Positions 22,404-33,600 of a stretch of 64,000 bases of DNA are shown piece by piece. A program made the position numbers and the translations under genes. The notes under the pieces were generated by a model. That model had not been told where the DNA came from and did not search any database. It saw only the letters and a program-made list of their open reading frames with translations. Positions within the stretch are counted from its first letter, which is position 1; each line of letters starts with the position of its first letter. The stretch is from Gnetum montanum (taxonomy: Eukaryota > Streptophyta > Gnetopsida > Gnetales > Gnetaceae). The stretch spans positions 721,366 to 785,365 of the forward strand of contig MNCI01012718.1 of assembly GCA_015680685.1 (NCBI GenBank). Reading direction: 5' to 3'.

Positions 22404-22421
22404 CCCCAGCAATGATGCCAA
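22404..22421 (-). promoter_or_regulatory. Primer-binding site of the family B element
   Basis: On the minus strand, TTGGCATCATTGCTGGGGA directly follows the 5' LTR end. It resembles the tRNA-Asp-type site of plant Athila/Tat Gypsy elements (TGGCGCCGTTGCCGGGGA), with the differences being C-to-T or G-to-A changes. Confidence 0.65.
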
Positions 22422-23245
22422 TGATGAGTGGCAAGATACCCCTACACTGAACCATACGAATACGAGCGTAGCACGTGCGATCCGGTCAAACTCTGCAGAC
22501 TAAGTGCCTACACGCCTCATGAAACACTTAAGGTTAACCATTCGTTGTCTTCCCAGACTTACTTGTATTTGTCACGGTGTATGGTTAAGTAAGTCTGAGG
22601 TATATGATTTTTATATATTTTTATCTTTTATCTCCTATGCTATTGAGGTGAAGGGTTGAAGAGATTAACTAACTCTAACTAATGAACTAAGTCTAAATTA
22701 ACCTAGCGTCAACATCCGTTCCCACTTACCGGACACACCCTGAACCGATGCAACCGTGGCTACCAAATGCTAATCGTTTTTGGAATCACCACGCTTAACG
22801 CACGTGCTCGAAGTGGTTATACTGAGGCACTTAACTAGGAGAGAAGGGTTGATAAAGATTTAATTCCTAATAAAGCATTTAAATGGAAAGTAGTAAATGA
22901 CAATAAATAAAATCCTAATTAGCCTATTTCATGCACTGCAAGGTTTATCCAGGAAGTTCATCTTTATTGCCGTACACAAACTTGTGTTCAGGTATAATGT
23001 TTGCTCGAATAAAGATCTGTTCACTTTAGGACTCCTACTACGGGCACATGGAAAATATTCTATCTCTGGAGTGATTAATTTGCCAGAGTTTCCCTACTAT
23101 CTAGCCTAGGATGGGGAAACAAGGGAGAGCCGCCTCTTATTTATAGATATGATGACGCACCGCAATATCATGTATGCGATATCGCAGGGGACGACGCGAT
23201 ATCGCGTACGCGATATCGTGGCCTATGCAATATTGGGTCTCATCA
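22422..23245 (-). repeat. 5' LTR of the 16172-23245 element
   Basis: 824 bp. Starts TGATGAGTGGCAAG and ends GGGTCTCATCA. Hairpin copy-4 inner arms are CCACTT (22722-22727) and AAGTGG (22811-22816). The palindrome array is at 23150-23230. Confidence 0.9.
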
Positions 23246-23250
23246 CTAAC
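23246..23250. repeat. Target-site duplication CTAAC (right)
   Basis: Pairs with 16167-16171. Confidence 0.88.
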
Positions 23251-24101
23251 CAACTAAGATGGAGAATGGTTAGGTTACCTGAGTTTATTAATTGAGGAGT
23301 TCTACTAACAACTAAAGAACCTAGTAATAATTTGCCTGGTTAACTTTAAAAAGCATAAACTTATAACAAACCTAGTCGTAAGATTCTTGATTTACGAAAT
23401 CCATATTACGAATTGGAATCGAACGAGTACAATCATGAATTGTTTTAACCTGTAGCAGGTACCAAATACCATTGGAAACGGTTTGGAAGAAAGGGTGACA
23501 ATAAGAGATCTGATACATGCATTGTTGTTCGATTCTTGATGGCTGACCTCAGTTTCAACTATCTCGAGATGCATGCATCATGAGAAGCGACACATTGTGA
23601 ATTGCTACAGGCAAACGACCTACATTGTTTAGGCCAGGCACGTTGAGGGAATCCAAATCTGGTTGCAATCATCAAGCATTTGTTGTTTAAAATTTTTCCA
23701 TCGATGATCAGAACTTAATCATACATAACGGCGAGATCGAGAGGCGAGGGTGTTCTGTGGAAAGGCGAGGGCGAGAGACGCGTTTTGCTACGGGAATTTG
23801 TGATTTTTCATCTATGGCTGAAATCAGGTGTTTTTTTTTATCAATATCATCGCACAACTGGACCATTGCTGCAAATAGGGTTTTCTGACTACGCCTTGTG
23901 ATGATGCATTTTGGGCCCCAAACCAGCAAGCTCTTGAACAGGTTTTGCAACATTGCATGTGGGACCCTTTGCCTTCTACAGTGCCTGCATCATCCGTTAA
24001 TAAGTACCTGGTGAGTTTGTTCCATTGTGTTTTGTTTCTTTTTTAATATTTTCTCTATTTTGATTTTTTGAATTGGCTAGGCTTAAGCCCAACGGGTCTA
24101 C
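23251..24101 (+). other. Probable 5' untranslated region of the LINE and older flank
   Basis: No convincing gene. The stretch 23700-24100 is relatively CpG-rich and leads directly to the LINE ORF1 start, so it is probably the LINE 5' UTR and internal promoter. The exact LINE boundary is not visible. Confidence 0.4.
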
Positions 24102-25283
24102 ATGACCCAATCTCTTTTGTCTTCTTACTCTGATGTTGGAGGAAAAAAACATAAAATAATGGAATCCTCCAACATTGACTCACAGCCTACTGACAGCTCC
24201 ACCAACATGGAGGCAAACGATTCTATTTTACGTTTTGATTTCCCTGAAGACATCTTTGACCAAACTGTACAAACCTTTACTCACCTTTACATAATTGGCT
24301 TCTTCACTGGTAGGATTCCTCCTGCCTCGATGTTCCAAGATTGGGTTAAAAAATTTTGGGAACCCCGTAATATTAGATTAACCTTAGCTTCCAATCTTAC
24401 GAGAGGCTTTTTTCTGTTTGCTTTTGAAACTAAGGATATGGTAGAGTTCGTGAAACAACAGTCAATTTGGGATGTTTATGGATCCTTTTTAGTCATTCAA
24501 CCCTGGAAGGAGGATTTCGATCCTGAAAAAGCAAGCAAAAGTATTTTGCCGGTCTGGATTGAATTTCCAGGACTCCCTCCTCATTTTTCTGCCCATGTTG
24601 ATATCCTTGCTGCACAAGTTGGGGAAGTCATCGGTATGAAGGCCTTTTCAAGTTTCCGTCCATGACCAACTTGAAGAGTGTGCATTAAAATAGATATGCA
24701 AAAGCCACGTCCTGATTCACTGGAAGTTAATGTGAAACGAAAGACTTTTGTTCAGAAAATTTCATATCTTACACTTCCTAACCGTTGTTACTACTGTCTT
24801 GATCCGAACCATCGTAAAGCTCAATGTCCAAAGTTATTGGCTAAGCTTGAAGCTGAGCGAATTTTAGCAGAACAAGTTAGTGAAGAACTAAAAAATCAAA
24901 ACATATCTTAGGACATAGGCAAGGATCCTATCGAGGTTCACTCAACTAAACCTCCTTCTTTGGATTCTAAGGTGTCCGACGTGGAAGATATGAGAATCGA
25001 TGATACTGATGCCACTAAGACTCCTCTTAACCATGAAGGAGTCCCAAAAGACGCTACTAGTGGCTGAGAGCATGTTACCCAGAAATCTTATACCTCAGTC
25101 ACACGTGATAACCCTATCTTTAGTGCTTTCCCTAAAGGGCATCGATCATCGACTGGTGCTAGCCAGTCCATTAACAAAAGAACAAGTGCTCAGCATCCTC
25201 TAGTTAACAACTTTGAATCTAGGAACTCTTTTAAGGCCTTGGTGGTTGAGGAGGATCCTCCTTCTTTTACACAAACCCAATGA
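24102..25283 (+). pseudogene. LINE (plant L1 type) ORF1, DUF4283 and CCHC knuckle
   Basis: A single frame of 393 codons, broken by in-frame stops: two TGA near 24663-24680, TAG at 24909 and TGA near 25065. Most fit CGA or CAG decaying by C to T. The first part is a DUF4283-like RNA-binding domain (FFTGRIPPASMFQDWVKKFW, GFFLFAFETKDMVEFV, LPVWIEFPGLPPHF). It is followed by a zinc knuckle CYYCLDPNHRKAQCP (C-x2-C-x4-H-x4-C). It ends TGA at 25281-25283, overlapping the ORF2 start in ATGA. ORF1 proteins coat the LINE RNA for retrotransposition. Confidence 0.88.
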
Positions 25284-27409
25284 AGTGTTGTTCATGGAAT
25301 GTTAGGGGCCTCTCAAACCCTCATAGATGATATATACTTCGAGATTATATTCGGAAACACTCCTTTAATGTTGTTTTTCTTCAAGAAGTTAAAATCCAAG
25401 GATTCAATCTTCAAATTTGCTACCAGAGCATTTTTCCCAATAGTTATTATGTTTCTACTCACCATGAACATGGTAAAGGGGGGGCTATAATTTTTCTCCA
25501 TAATAAGTGGCAGAAGTCTGTTCTTGATCACGGTTGTGATAATTTAGGGCATTGTAGTTGGGTTTGATTACGGTACGCTAATGAGATCTTAGGGATTGTC
25601 TCCATTTATGCTCCTTGTCACTCAATTGATCAAAAGCTCTTGTGGAATTGGCTCAAGCACAACTTACCCAAAGCTAAATGGATTATTGCAAGGGACTTCA
25701 ACATGACCGAGCATCCAAAGGATAAATTTGGAGGGCAAAGAGGTGGTTTAGATAATAGGGAGCTTTCTAAGTGGCTCTCGTTGAAACATCAATTAAAGTT
25801 GCAAGAAGCTAATGAAAACTATTCCTCTTCTAGTACTTCTAACTGGTTTACTTGGAGTAACGCTAGACATGGTGCTTCCTACATCTCTTCTCGGTTGGAT
25901 CATGTTTATCTATCTACTAATCCCCTTATTCATTTTACTTCTACCAACGATGCCCCTATCCAAGCAAATTATACCCAAGTTTTGTCAAATCATTATCCTA
26001 TTCATTGGTCTCTTTCCCACTCTGGGAACTCCTACTCTTCTAAAGATCTTTATATTTTTAACATTGCCTTTCTTCATAGTAACTCCCTTTACTCTCTATT
26101 AATGCAAATATGGAATTTGCATCCTAAAACCCTTGGTGAAGATGGTTGGATTGATTGGTGGGCTAATGCTTGTACCTGCCTCCAACAGTTTTCCAAACAT
26201 GCGGGTAAATTGGTGGCTTCACGACTAAGTTCTCACAAGTCCAACTTGCATAAGGAAATCTCCTTACTTCAAAATACCATTAATAAAGATGAAGCTACTG
26301 AGGCTCACTTTAGTCATTTAAAACTTGCCAAAGAGAACCTACGTATAATGGATCACTATGAAGCTAGAGGTGCTCACCTCCGTGCTCGTCTCTCTTGGCT
26401 CCGCATGGGTGACCAGGCTACTAATGGCTTTTTTTGTCTCCTCAAAGGGGGGAACCCATCCCATAAAATTCTAACTATTCAAGTTGAAGATAATATCTTC
26501 ACCTCCAAGGATGACATTTTACAGGCCTTCTTTGAGTTCTACTCTCGAACTTTTCGAAAAGAGGCGATTGACCCCATTACAGTTAATACTTGCTTAGGAG
26601 CTATTACTCCTTTTAATTGCTCCATCTTTGGTGATGCTTCTCTTCTTTCCAAACAGGATCTTGGTAATGCTCTTCAACAACTCCACGATGGTAAAGCCCT
26701 TGGTATGGATGGCCTTCCCACAGAATTTTTTAAGAAATTCTGGCCTACTCTTCAAGACATTGTCTATAGTGTGTATAAGGAAGCTCTTAGGGAAGGATCC
26801 TTTGGTAAGCAGATTAATGCTGGTATTATTAAGCTTCTCCTCAAGTCAGGAGATTGTATGAGCATAAGTAATTGGTGCCCTATCACTCTTTTAAATGTTA
26901 TCTATAAAATACTTGTCAAAGCTATAGCTAATAAACTTAAACCTTTTCTTCCTCATCTTATAAGCAAGGAGAAAACCGATTTTGTTCAAGGCAAGTATAT
27001 TTTAGACAACGTTGTTACTGCTATTGAGGGCTTGCACTGGGCTTCTTCCACTAATCAAAACGTCATTCTTCTTAAGCTTGATTTTGCTAAAGCTTACGAC
27101 ATGCTTGATTGGTCCTTTTTAAAAAGTATAGTCAAACACCATAACTTAGGTAATGTTTTTGAGAGACATATCGATCTTGTTTTGTTAGAGGCCTCTTCAG
27201 TCATTTGCATTAACGGATCCTTCTCTAAGGTCATTGAGCTTCAAAAATCAATTCAATAAGGGTGCTCTTTAGCCCCTTATCTTTTCATCCTGGTTGCTGA
27301 TGCTCTTGGAGCTGTTCTTAGATCTCATAATGAATCTATGCGGCTAAGAGGTATCTCTCTTCCACAACAAGAAAAGGATCTTGTTTATAGCCAGTTTGCA
27401 AATGATACC
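25280..27409 (+). pseudogene. LINE ORF2, endonuclease and first half of reverse transcriptase
   Basis: Starts with ATG at 25280, inside the ORF1 stop. The APE-type endonuclease follows: CSWNVRGLSNPHR, FLQEVKI, GGAIIFLHNKW, IARDFNMTEH, SRLDHVYLS, LSNHYPIHW. The RT domain follows: ALGMDGLPTEFF, ISNWCPITLLNVIYKIL, LKLDFAKAYDMLDW and GCSLAPYLFILVADALG, ending at the A-box position FAND. Stops at 25325, 25565 and 27257 all correspond to CGA or CAA changed to TGA or TAA. At 27409 it is cut by a solo LTR exactly at the equivalent of the YADD catalytic motif. Confidence 0.9.
27405..27409. repeat. Target-site duplication ATACC (left)
   Basis: Repeated at 28449-28453. The duplicated bases are LINE coding sequence (Asp-Thr codons of the RT motif). 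Confidence 0.92.
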
Positions 27410-28448
27410 TGATGAGTGGCGAGGTACCCCTACACTCCACCATACGAATACGAGCGTACACGCGCGATCCGGTCGAACTCCGCAGACTAAATGCCTTAAC
27501 GCCACAAGAATCACTTGGGGTTAATCGTTCGTTGTCTTCCCAGGCTTGCTTGTATTTGTCACGGTGTATGGTTAAGCAAGTCTAAGGTATGTGATTTTTA
27601 TGGTAATTTCGGCTTATCTTCTATGCTACTAGGAGGAAAGAGTTGAGAAACTAAACTAACGCTAACTAAGATCTAAGTCTAAATTAACTAGCGTCAGCAT
27701 CCGTTCCCACTTACCGGACACACCCTGAACTATGCAACTGCAGCTTACCAAACGCTAATCGTTACTGGGATCGCCACACGTAACGTAAGTGCTTGAAGTG
27801 GTCGTACTGAGGCACCTATTTCGCTTACGTGTGATAAGCAGCCGATTCCTTAGCCAGCCGTACACACCCGTGGGTGCTCGTAACTAAGTCGTACTTATCA
27901 CACGTTCTTAGCCTAGCAATGAGCAGCCGATTCCTCAACTAGCCGTACACATTGGACCCTGGAATTACCAAGCGCAGAATCCTGGAATACGCTACTGGGT
28001 TACCAAGCAGCCAATGCTCGTAATTGAGTCGTACTCATGCATTGCATCATGCAGCCGATTCCTTGACTTGTTGTACATGTCCGTAGACGCTCGTAATCAA
28101 GTCGTACTTGAACGCACTAGGAAAGTAGTAAATGAAAGCAATAAATGAAACCACGTGCTGCAAGGTTTATCCAAACAAGTTCGTCTTTATTGCCATACAC
28201 AACTTGGGTTCAAGTTACAAGCTGCTCGAATAAAGAGCCGTTCACTCTAGGACTCCTACTGCGGGCACATGGGGAAAAATTCTAACTCTGGAGTGATCAA
28301 TCTGCCAGAGCTTCGCTACACTAGCCAGGATTGGAAAATGAAGGGAGTGCCGCCTCTTATTTATAGATATGGCAGCGGGACGCGATATCGCGTACGCGAT
28401 ATCGCACGGGATGCGATATCGCGGCCTAGTGTAAGTCGCGTCTCATCA
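27410..28448 (-). mobile_element. Solo LTR, family B, inside LINE ORF2
   Basis: 1039 bp, TGATGAGTGGCGAGG...GCGTCTCATCA in plus view, with a perfect ATACC target duplication. Hairpin arms, seen in plus orientation, are GTGATAAG (27831) with CTTATCAC (27894), GCAATGAG (27918-27925) with CTCATGC (28034), and CCACTT (near 27706-27711) with AAGTGG (27795). The 24-bp palindrome is at 28382-28405 and the TATA block at about 28360. It is closest in structure to 14418-15491, in the opposite orientation. Confidence 0.93.
27831..28110 (-). other. Hairpin motif copies in the solo LTR at 27410-28448
   Basis: In sense orientation the inner helices are CTTAGTTA/TGGCTAAG (pairs completed by two G-U), CTCAATTA/TAGTTGAG (all eight positions paired, one G-U), and a weaker CTTGATTA/AAGTCAAG. 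The GTACGA and GAATCGGCTG loop strands are unchanged. The stems differ from those in 14788-15072 on both sides at once. Confidence 0.68.
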
Positions 28449-28934
28449 ATACCTTTATCACTTTGATTGAGGACCATAATAATTTTAACACTACCTTGCA
28501 CTGCATAAATATCTACTATAGAGCCTCAGGAGCTAAGATCAATTGGAACAAAACGCAAGCCATCTGATCTAGCTTCTCTACTAGGCCTCCTTGGACTTAT
28601 CATTTTGATATCAAGTGGCTATCTCCTACTGATAATTTCACCCTCTTAGGCATCCCTATTGCTTTATTTGCTACTCCCACTATCATATGGAACAATGTGG
28701 TGGAAAAGGTAAAACATAAAGCTTTGAAATGGGCTTCTAAACCCTTATCTCTTGCAAGTAGATTTATCGTAGTTAATCATATTTTGAGCTCCACTCATGT
28801 CTATTACTCTTCCTTTATGGCTCCTTCCACATCTTCCTTTCAATGCATTAACAAAATTCTTAGGAATTTCCTTTGGGGGGATAAGGATGATCACAAAGCT
28901 TTTCATCGAGTAGCTTGGGATACTTGCACTTTAA

Positions 28935-29236
28935 NNNNNNNNNNNNNNNNNNNNNNNNNNNNNNNNNNNNNNNNNNNNNNNNNNNNNNNNNNNNNNNNNN
29001 NNNNNNNNNNNNNNNNNNNNNNNNNNNNNNNNNNNNNNNNNNNNNNNNNNNNNNNNNNNNNNNNNNNNNNNNNNNNNNNNNNNNNNNNNNNNNNNNNNNN
29101 NNNNNNNNNNNNNNNNNNNNNNNNNNNNNNNNNNNNNNNNNNNNNNNNNNNNNNNNNNNNNNNNNNNNNNNNNNNNNNNNNNNNNNNNNNNNNNNNNNNN
29201 NNNNNNNNNNNNNNNNNNNNNNNNNNNNNNNNNNNN
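28935..29236. other. Assembly gap (302 N)
   Basis: Unresolved bases inside LINE ORF2. A further single N is at 34491. Confidence 1.
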
Positions 29237-29920
29237 ACCACAATCTCCACCATATTGATCAATTATATACTGTTAGAAATGATTCTCCTACCCTCTCTTG
29301 GACACATGCGAGTAAAATGGGGGTTTCAAAGACGATATTATCATTTACCAACACATAGAGCAAGTTCTTTCCAACTTTGTTGTGCATAAGTTTCATACCA
29401 ATACTCCTTGGTATGATGATTGGTTTTGGCCTGACAGTTCCCCTCTTCGCTCTATACGCATCTCTAAAGCCAAATCTTGGTTTTATGCGCAAGCCTTTCA
29501 ATTCTCCACTCTAAATAGACGTTGGAGTTTACATCTTGAGGACCACCACTGGAAAACTATTTTTCGTCAGATTTGGACTTCCAAGGCCCAACCTAAGCAC
29601 CATTTCTTTTTTTGGTCCTTGGTTCATCAAGGTCTTCCCATCGGACATAGGCTTCATTTCTTAGGAATTGATCATCCTAAATGCCCCATTTGTAAAGCGG
29701 ATGACTCTTTTCAACATGTCTTTTCGGATTGCACATTCTCTCAACACATTTGGAAATGGTGTCAATCTCTCCAAGTCTTACTTCCTAATCATTGGTTTTC
29801 CTCAATGTATCTTTCAAGACGATTGTGTTAAGCGTCACCTTCAAAAAGCCTGGAAAATCCTCTTATTTGAGATATCTTCTTTATTTGGAAATGTCGCCCA
29901 GATGCTTGATACAATGAATT

Positions 29921-30096
29921 TAACTACGGTATTGTTCAACTTCAATGTCGAAAACTAGGCTTTATCAATAATATTAGCTTAACTAGGTATTGTTCAACTT
30001 CAATGTGGAGAACTAGGCTTTATCAATAATATTACCTTAACTACGGTATTGTTCAACTTCAATGTCGAGAACTAGGCTTTATCAATAATATTACCT
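29921..30096 (+). repeat. Three tandem copies of a ~59-bp unit at the LINE ORF2 end
   Basis: The unit TAACTACGGTATTGTTCAAC... begins at 29921, 29980 and 30038 with near-identical sequence. It encodes the ORF2 C-terminus (GIVQLQCRELGFINN). Confidence 0.9.
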
Positions 30097-30104
30097 TTTT
30101 CTGA

Positions 30105-30539
30105 ATGATTTCTCTTTAAATTACTTGTATTGGTCTCCTTTTTCCGGTGGGATAAGCTTTTTGTCTTGTTGGAGGTGACTGGGGTCATCTTGCAACATTG
30201 GGCTCTGTTAAGGTTTTGGTTTTAATTTTTCTTCTCCAGCTTGTAGCTCCCCTACCCCCGATTCTTTGTGGACACTTCATGAGCGGCTTCGCGCGAGGAA
30301 ACTGCAGCAACTATGCAGGAAGGGATTGCAACTGGTGATTTGGCGTTAATTGATTTGTATTCTAACGTTTTGAGTTATTTTAGCTGTTCCTGCACCAGAT
30401 TTGATTGCTAATTATTATTTTTGTTTATGTGCGGGATTAAATTGCTTTGATACGGTACCGTGTTTTTATTAGATTCTCTTTAGGTAGACTGTTGGACGCC
30501 CAGAATTTTGGTCCATAATTCTCGTGAACTTCGCAAAAG
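30105..30539 (+). promoter_or_regulatory. Upstream region and 5' leader of the dehydratase gene
   Basis: This lies between the LINE coding end and the first coding exon. The left part is presumably the LINE 3' UTR, and the boundary is not visible. No clear TATA box. A 20-codon open frame starts at 30279. The stretch 30240-30345 is more GC-rich than its surroundings, as for a leader exon. Confidence 0.4.
30279..30338 (+). other. Small upstream ORF (19 aa)
   Basis: ATG AGC GGC ... TGG TGA encodes MSGFARGNCSNYAGRDCNW. It ends about 200 bp before the dehydratase start and may be a regulatory uORF or part of an untranslated exon. Its use is unproven. Confidence 0.3.
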
Positions 30540-30611
30540 ATGATGCTAACCAAACCTATGACGAGCGTTTTGGGAGCTCGATTAGGCTCTATTGCTTCTG
30601 TTTGTTCACAG
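30540..30611 (+). CDS. Dehydratase exon 1 (transit peptide)
   Basis: Two adjacent ATGs (30540, 30543) follow an in-frame TGA at 30525. The exon ends CAG|GTTCGA, phase 0, and encodes 24 residues with Arg, Lys and Ser but no acidic residue. Confidence 0.75.
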
Positions 30612-33600
30612 GTTCGAGTTCATGCTATCTTCGAAAACATTTTTGATTTTACTTGTACGTCTTTAAAAATAATTGACTCGCAGCTGTTTGAATTGAATTT
30701 TTTAATTGTGTAATTTCTTGAATGGTTTGAAACCTTTGCATGAATATCCGTTTTCCATTTTCTGTGGATTACAAGCTTCTCCTGAATCTTTGACAAAAAA
30801 CCTGGCGCCCATGGAAGTAACTTCTTGGTCGTTGCAATTGCTCGTAATGTTTGAAATCTCTGTTAAAATAGCCACTTTTGTTCCAAATTTGTTTATGTTA
30901 ATGAAATCCTTTTTGTGCACCTGTTAAAGAAAAGCCAGTTTGTCTGTTTTTGGTTTTACCTCACAAATTCTAATAGATATTTGGGGCACAACCCATACGA
31001 GCAAACTCGTCACTTCTTCACATTTGTTTGAACTTTGAAATGGAAAGAGAGCAATCGAGTTCGAATTAAAGTTCAATTCTGCCGGAATTAGGTATAATAC
31101 ATGGAAATATGGAAGTGGAAATATAAATTGATCGAAGAGTTACAAGATACATCTTCCGTCATTAAGTTGTTCTCATGTTGAGCTGCTCTCTGATCAATGA
31201 TAAATGTTGGTTGTAAAACTGTCAAGATCTCAAGCTCTGGAGATATTCGAAACGTAGCGGAACTTCCTTCCAGCTTTCGATTATGTTCAATGGAACTGTT
31301 TTATTATGTGCATGTGGAGAGCAGGGTTCTAGTGGACTAAGTTTGATTTCAGCCATTATCTTTTGTATAGTGCTGGCATATCTCAGTATAATCCACTGCG
31401 ATTGCATCCGTGACTTGTAAAATGCAAATCACGAGCTCTAAATAACAAACACTTTTTTTTGGCAAAATCAACCATGTGCCTTGGTGCCTTAGTGCCTTAG
31501 TTTATAGAAACTTGTCATATTTAGGCCTGGCGGATGCGAATTTTCTTGATGTGCTATAGTTGTCGTTCAATTATTACATATTTTATAAGCACACGATTGA
31601 TTAAGAGGATTTTAATGTATCCAAATGCTATGTTAAAAATAAGGAGAATATATGCTCTTGATATTTAGGATGCCAAAATTACATTAGATTGCAGAAAAGC
31701 AATATGATGCTGTTTATCAATTGAATGATGTTTACTGAGCCATGGTAGAAAGCTGTAAAATAGAATATTTTAAATATTCATTTTGTCAAACCTGGCACTC
31801 AGTGCTTAGATATTGGAGAGTGGATTGACCATAAAATCAGAAGCATTAACAACTAGTGCTGTAAGCAGCCCCTGTTCATTCCTCAAAAGACGTTGTCCAA
31901 AGACCTAAACTTCCAAGCATTCCAAGGATAATCTATATTTTATTGACTGCATCATTTTGGGGGATAACATCTGTTTTTTTAAACCTTTTTGGAAAGCTTT
32001 AGCAAATAATTATGAATTCTGTTTTTGACCTTGAGTTCTGCAATTTTATAACTAGTGGTTTTTTATTTAAAGTCTTAGTTTAGTAGTTGGATTATATTGA
32101 TTCTACATAATTAGTAAACTACTCTAAAGCCATGCTTTTAGCGTATTTGTGTTGTTTATTGTCTAATCTGTATTAAAAAACCTATTATATATAATTCTAC
32201 GTACCCTGATGCATAGCCTATTCCAAGAAGTGCAGGTCTACAGCAATTCAGGTAATATCATATCATGTGGAAGATTGCAGTTTGCTTGTCATGATAAACT
32301 TCTGTGGAAAGCTGTAACTTCAGGAAACATTTCTAATTATGTCACTAATTGTTCTCAAGTGAATGGTATGCATATATTATTTTGTATGATTATTGTATTC
32401 ATTCATAAATATTGTATTTCATGATTTTAATTTCACATAAGTTTATTTTATTTTCTTCTGAATTCAAAAATGTATGGGATTTATTGTTTTGTCACAAAAT
32501 TAGATTCAAACACTTAGTCTTATCAGTTCTGTGACTTTGAACTTTGGATTCTTTGATAATTTGATTTAATTTTATAAGTCGGGAGTTCTGATTTTTTTAA
32601 TAAGAAAAAAGAGTTTATTGATGAAATATGATTTGAAGTACAACTAGAGTAGTCTTAGCATTTTAAAGATCAACCAAGAGACTTGATCAGATTTCTCTAC
32701 ACTATGTAAAACAATTATAGTGATATGCAACTATAAAATAAAAAGGATCATCACCCACAAGCTCAATGCTAATCTTGCCAAGGCAGGGTTGTGGGAGGGT
32801 CAGTGGATGAATGAAGCCTAACCTTTTTTGAGTGGCTGTGTCCATTCCATCCATAGCCTTGAAAATAAAAATTCTAATATTATAGGATTGAAAGACTTTA
32901 GCAGTCAAGTTCTATTTTATATTTCATGTTTTCTTTACAATATTTAACTACTACCAATTATACTTTATCTATATTGTTTTCTATTCAAAAGTTTGATGAT
33001 TCCTTTCTTTTCAAAGTTTGAAGATAACTTGTCCCAGCAAAGCATTCTAAATTTTATTGATATGTTATGTTCCATCAATCCTAGTGGCATCACTTTGTAA
33101 ACTTTTGTGTTGTATCCCAAACATTAGCAACATCTTTAGCATTCTCATCTTAGTTGTGGGGGCACATGTCTTGGCATGGTCGATCCCATACTTTTGTGAA
33201 AGACAATAACTAGTTATTGTTGCTCTACATTGGAGAATTGGAATGAGGTTAGGGGGTTATATTGATGTAAATGTGAACTAAACAGAACAAATTTGAGCTA
33301 TACTAAAGAATTGAAACCTGGTGGCAAAGGCTTTACGGTATGGGCCAATCAATAGTTCCTAGAGTCTGATGGGGAGAAGTCCTTAGGAGGGGAAGTCCTG
33401 CTTGTCATGTGAACTGTAAAGTTACTAAAGAAAAGGAGCCTACAAAACCAAGCTCAAAAACTTCTGAGCCACTGTGATGGAAAGGGGCCCAGAACTATCT
33501 CATCTTCGCAATTAGAACAGTCCTTGAAGTTCATGTCATGAAAGTCCTAGTCTTCATCTCTGTTGAGGACCTTGTAAATTGATTTAGATACTGAAAGAGC

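Larger units (their letters stand above)
16172..23245 (-). mobile_element. Non-autonomous gag-protease LTR retrotransposon, family B
   Basis: LTRs at 16172-16983 (3' LTR) and 22422-23245 (5' LTR) enclose 5.4 kb. On the minus strand this encodes a gag region followed by an aspartic protease and nothing else recognisable; RT, RNase H and integrase are absent. The ends are TGATGAG...CTCATCA (left end decayed to TAATGAG) with target duplication CTAAC. The primer-binding site adjoins the 5' LTR. The non-coding third before the 3' LTR contains a (GA)n tract (17182-17205) and the CTCGAGGACGAG-type end also seen in the 50911-60371 element. It would have needed a relative's polymerase in trans. Confidence 0.92.
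28449..30104 (+). pseudogene. LINE ORF2, second half (RT thumb and zf-RVT)
   Basis: Resumes at the target duplication as DTFITLIEDHNNF, then INWNKTQA, WASKPLSLASRFIVVNHIL and the FLWGD motif. The assembly gap (28935-29236) follows. After the gap come YDDWFWPDSSPLRSI, then the reverse-transcriptase-associated zinc-binding domain: AQPKHHFFFWSLVHQGLPIG, CPICKADDSFQHVFSDC. After one frameshift near 29820 the C-terminal IWKCR segment is read, with its last ~59 bp present three times (29921-30104) before TGA at 30102-30104. Confidence 0.85.
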
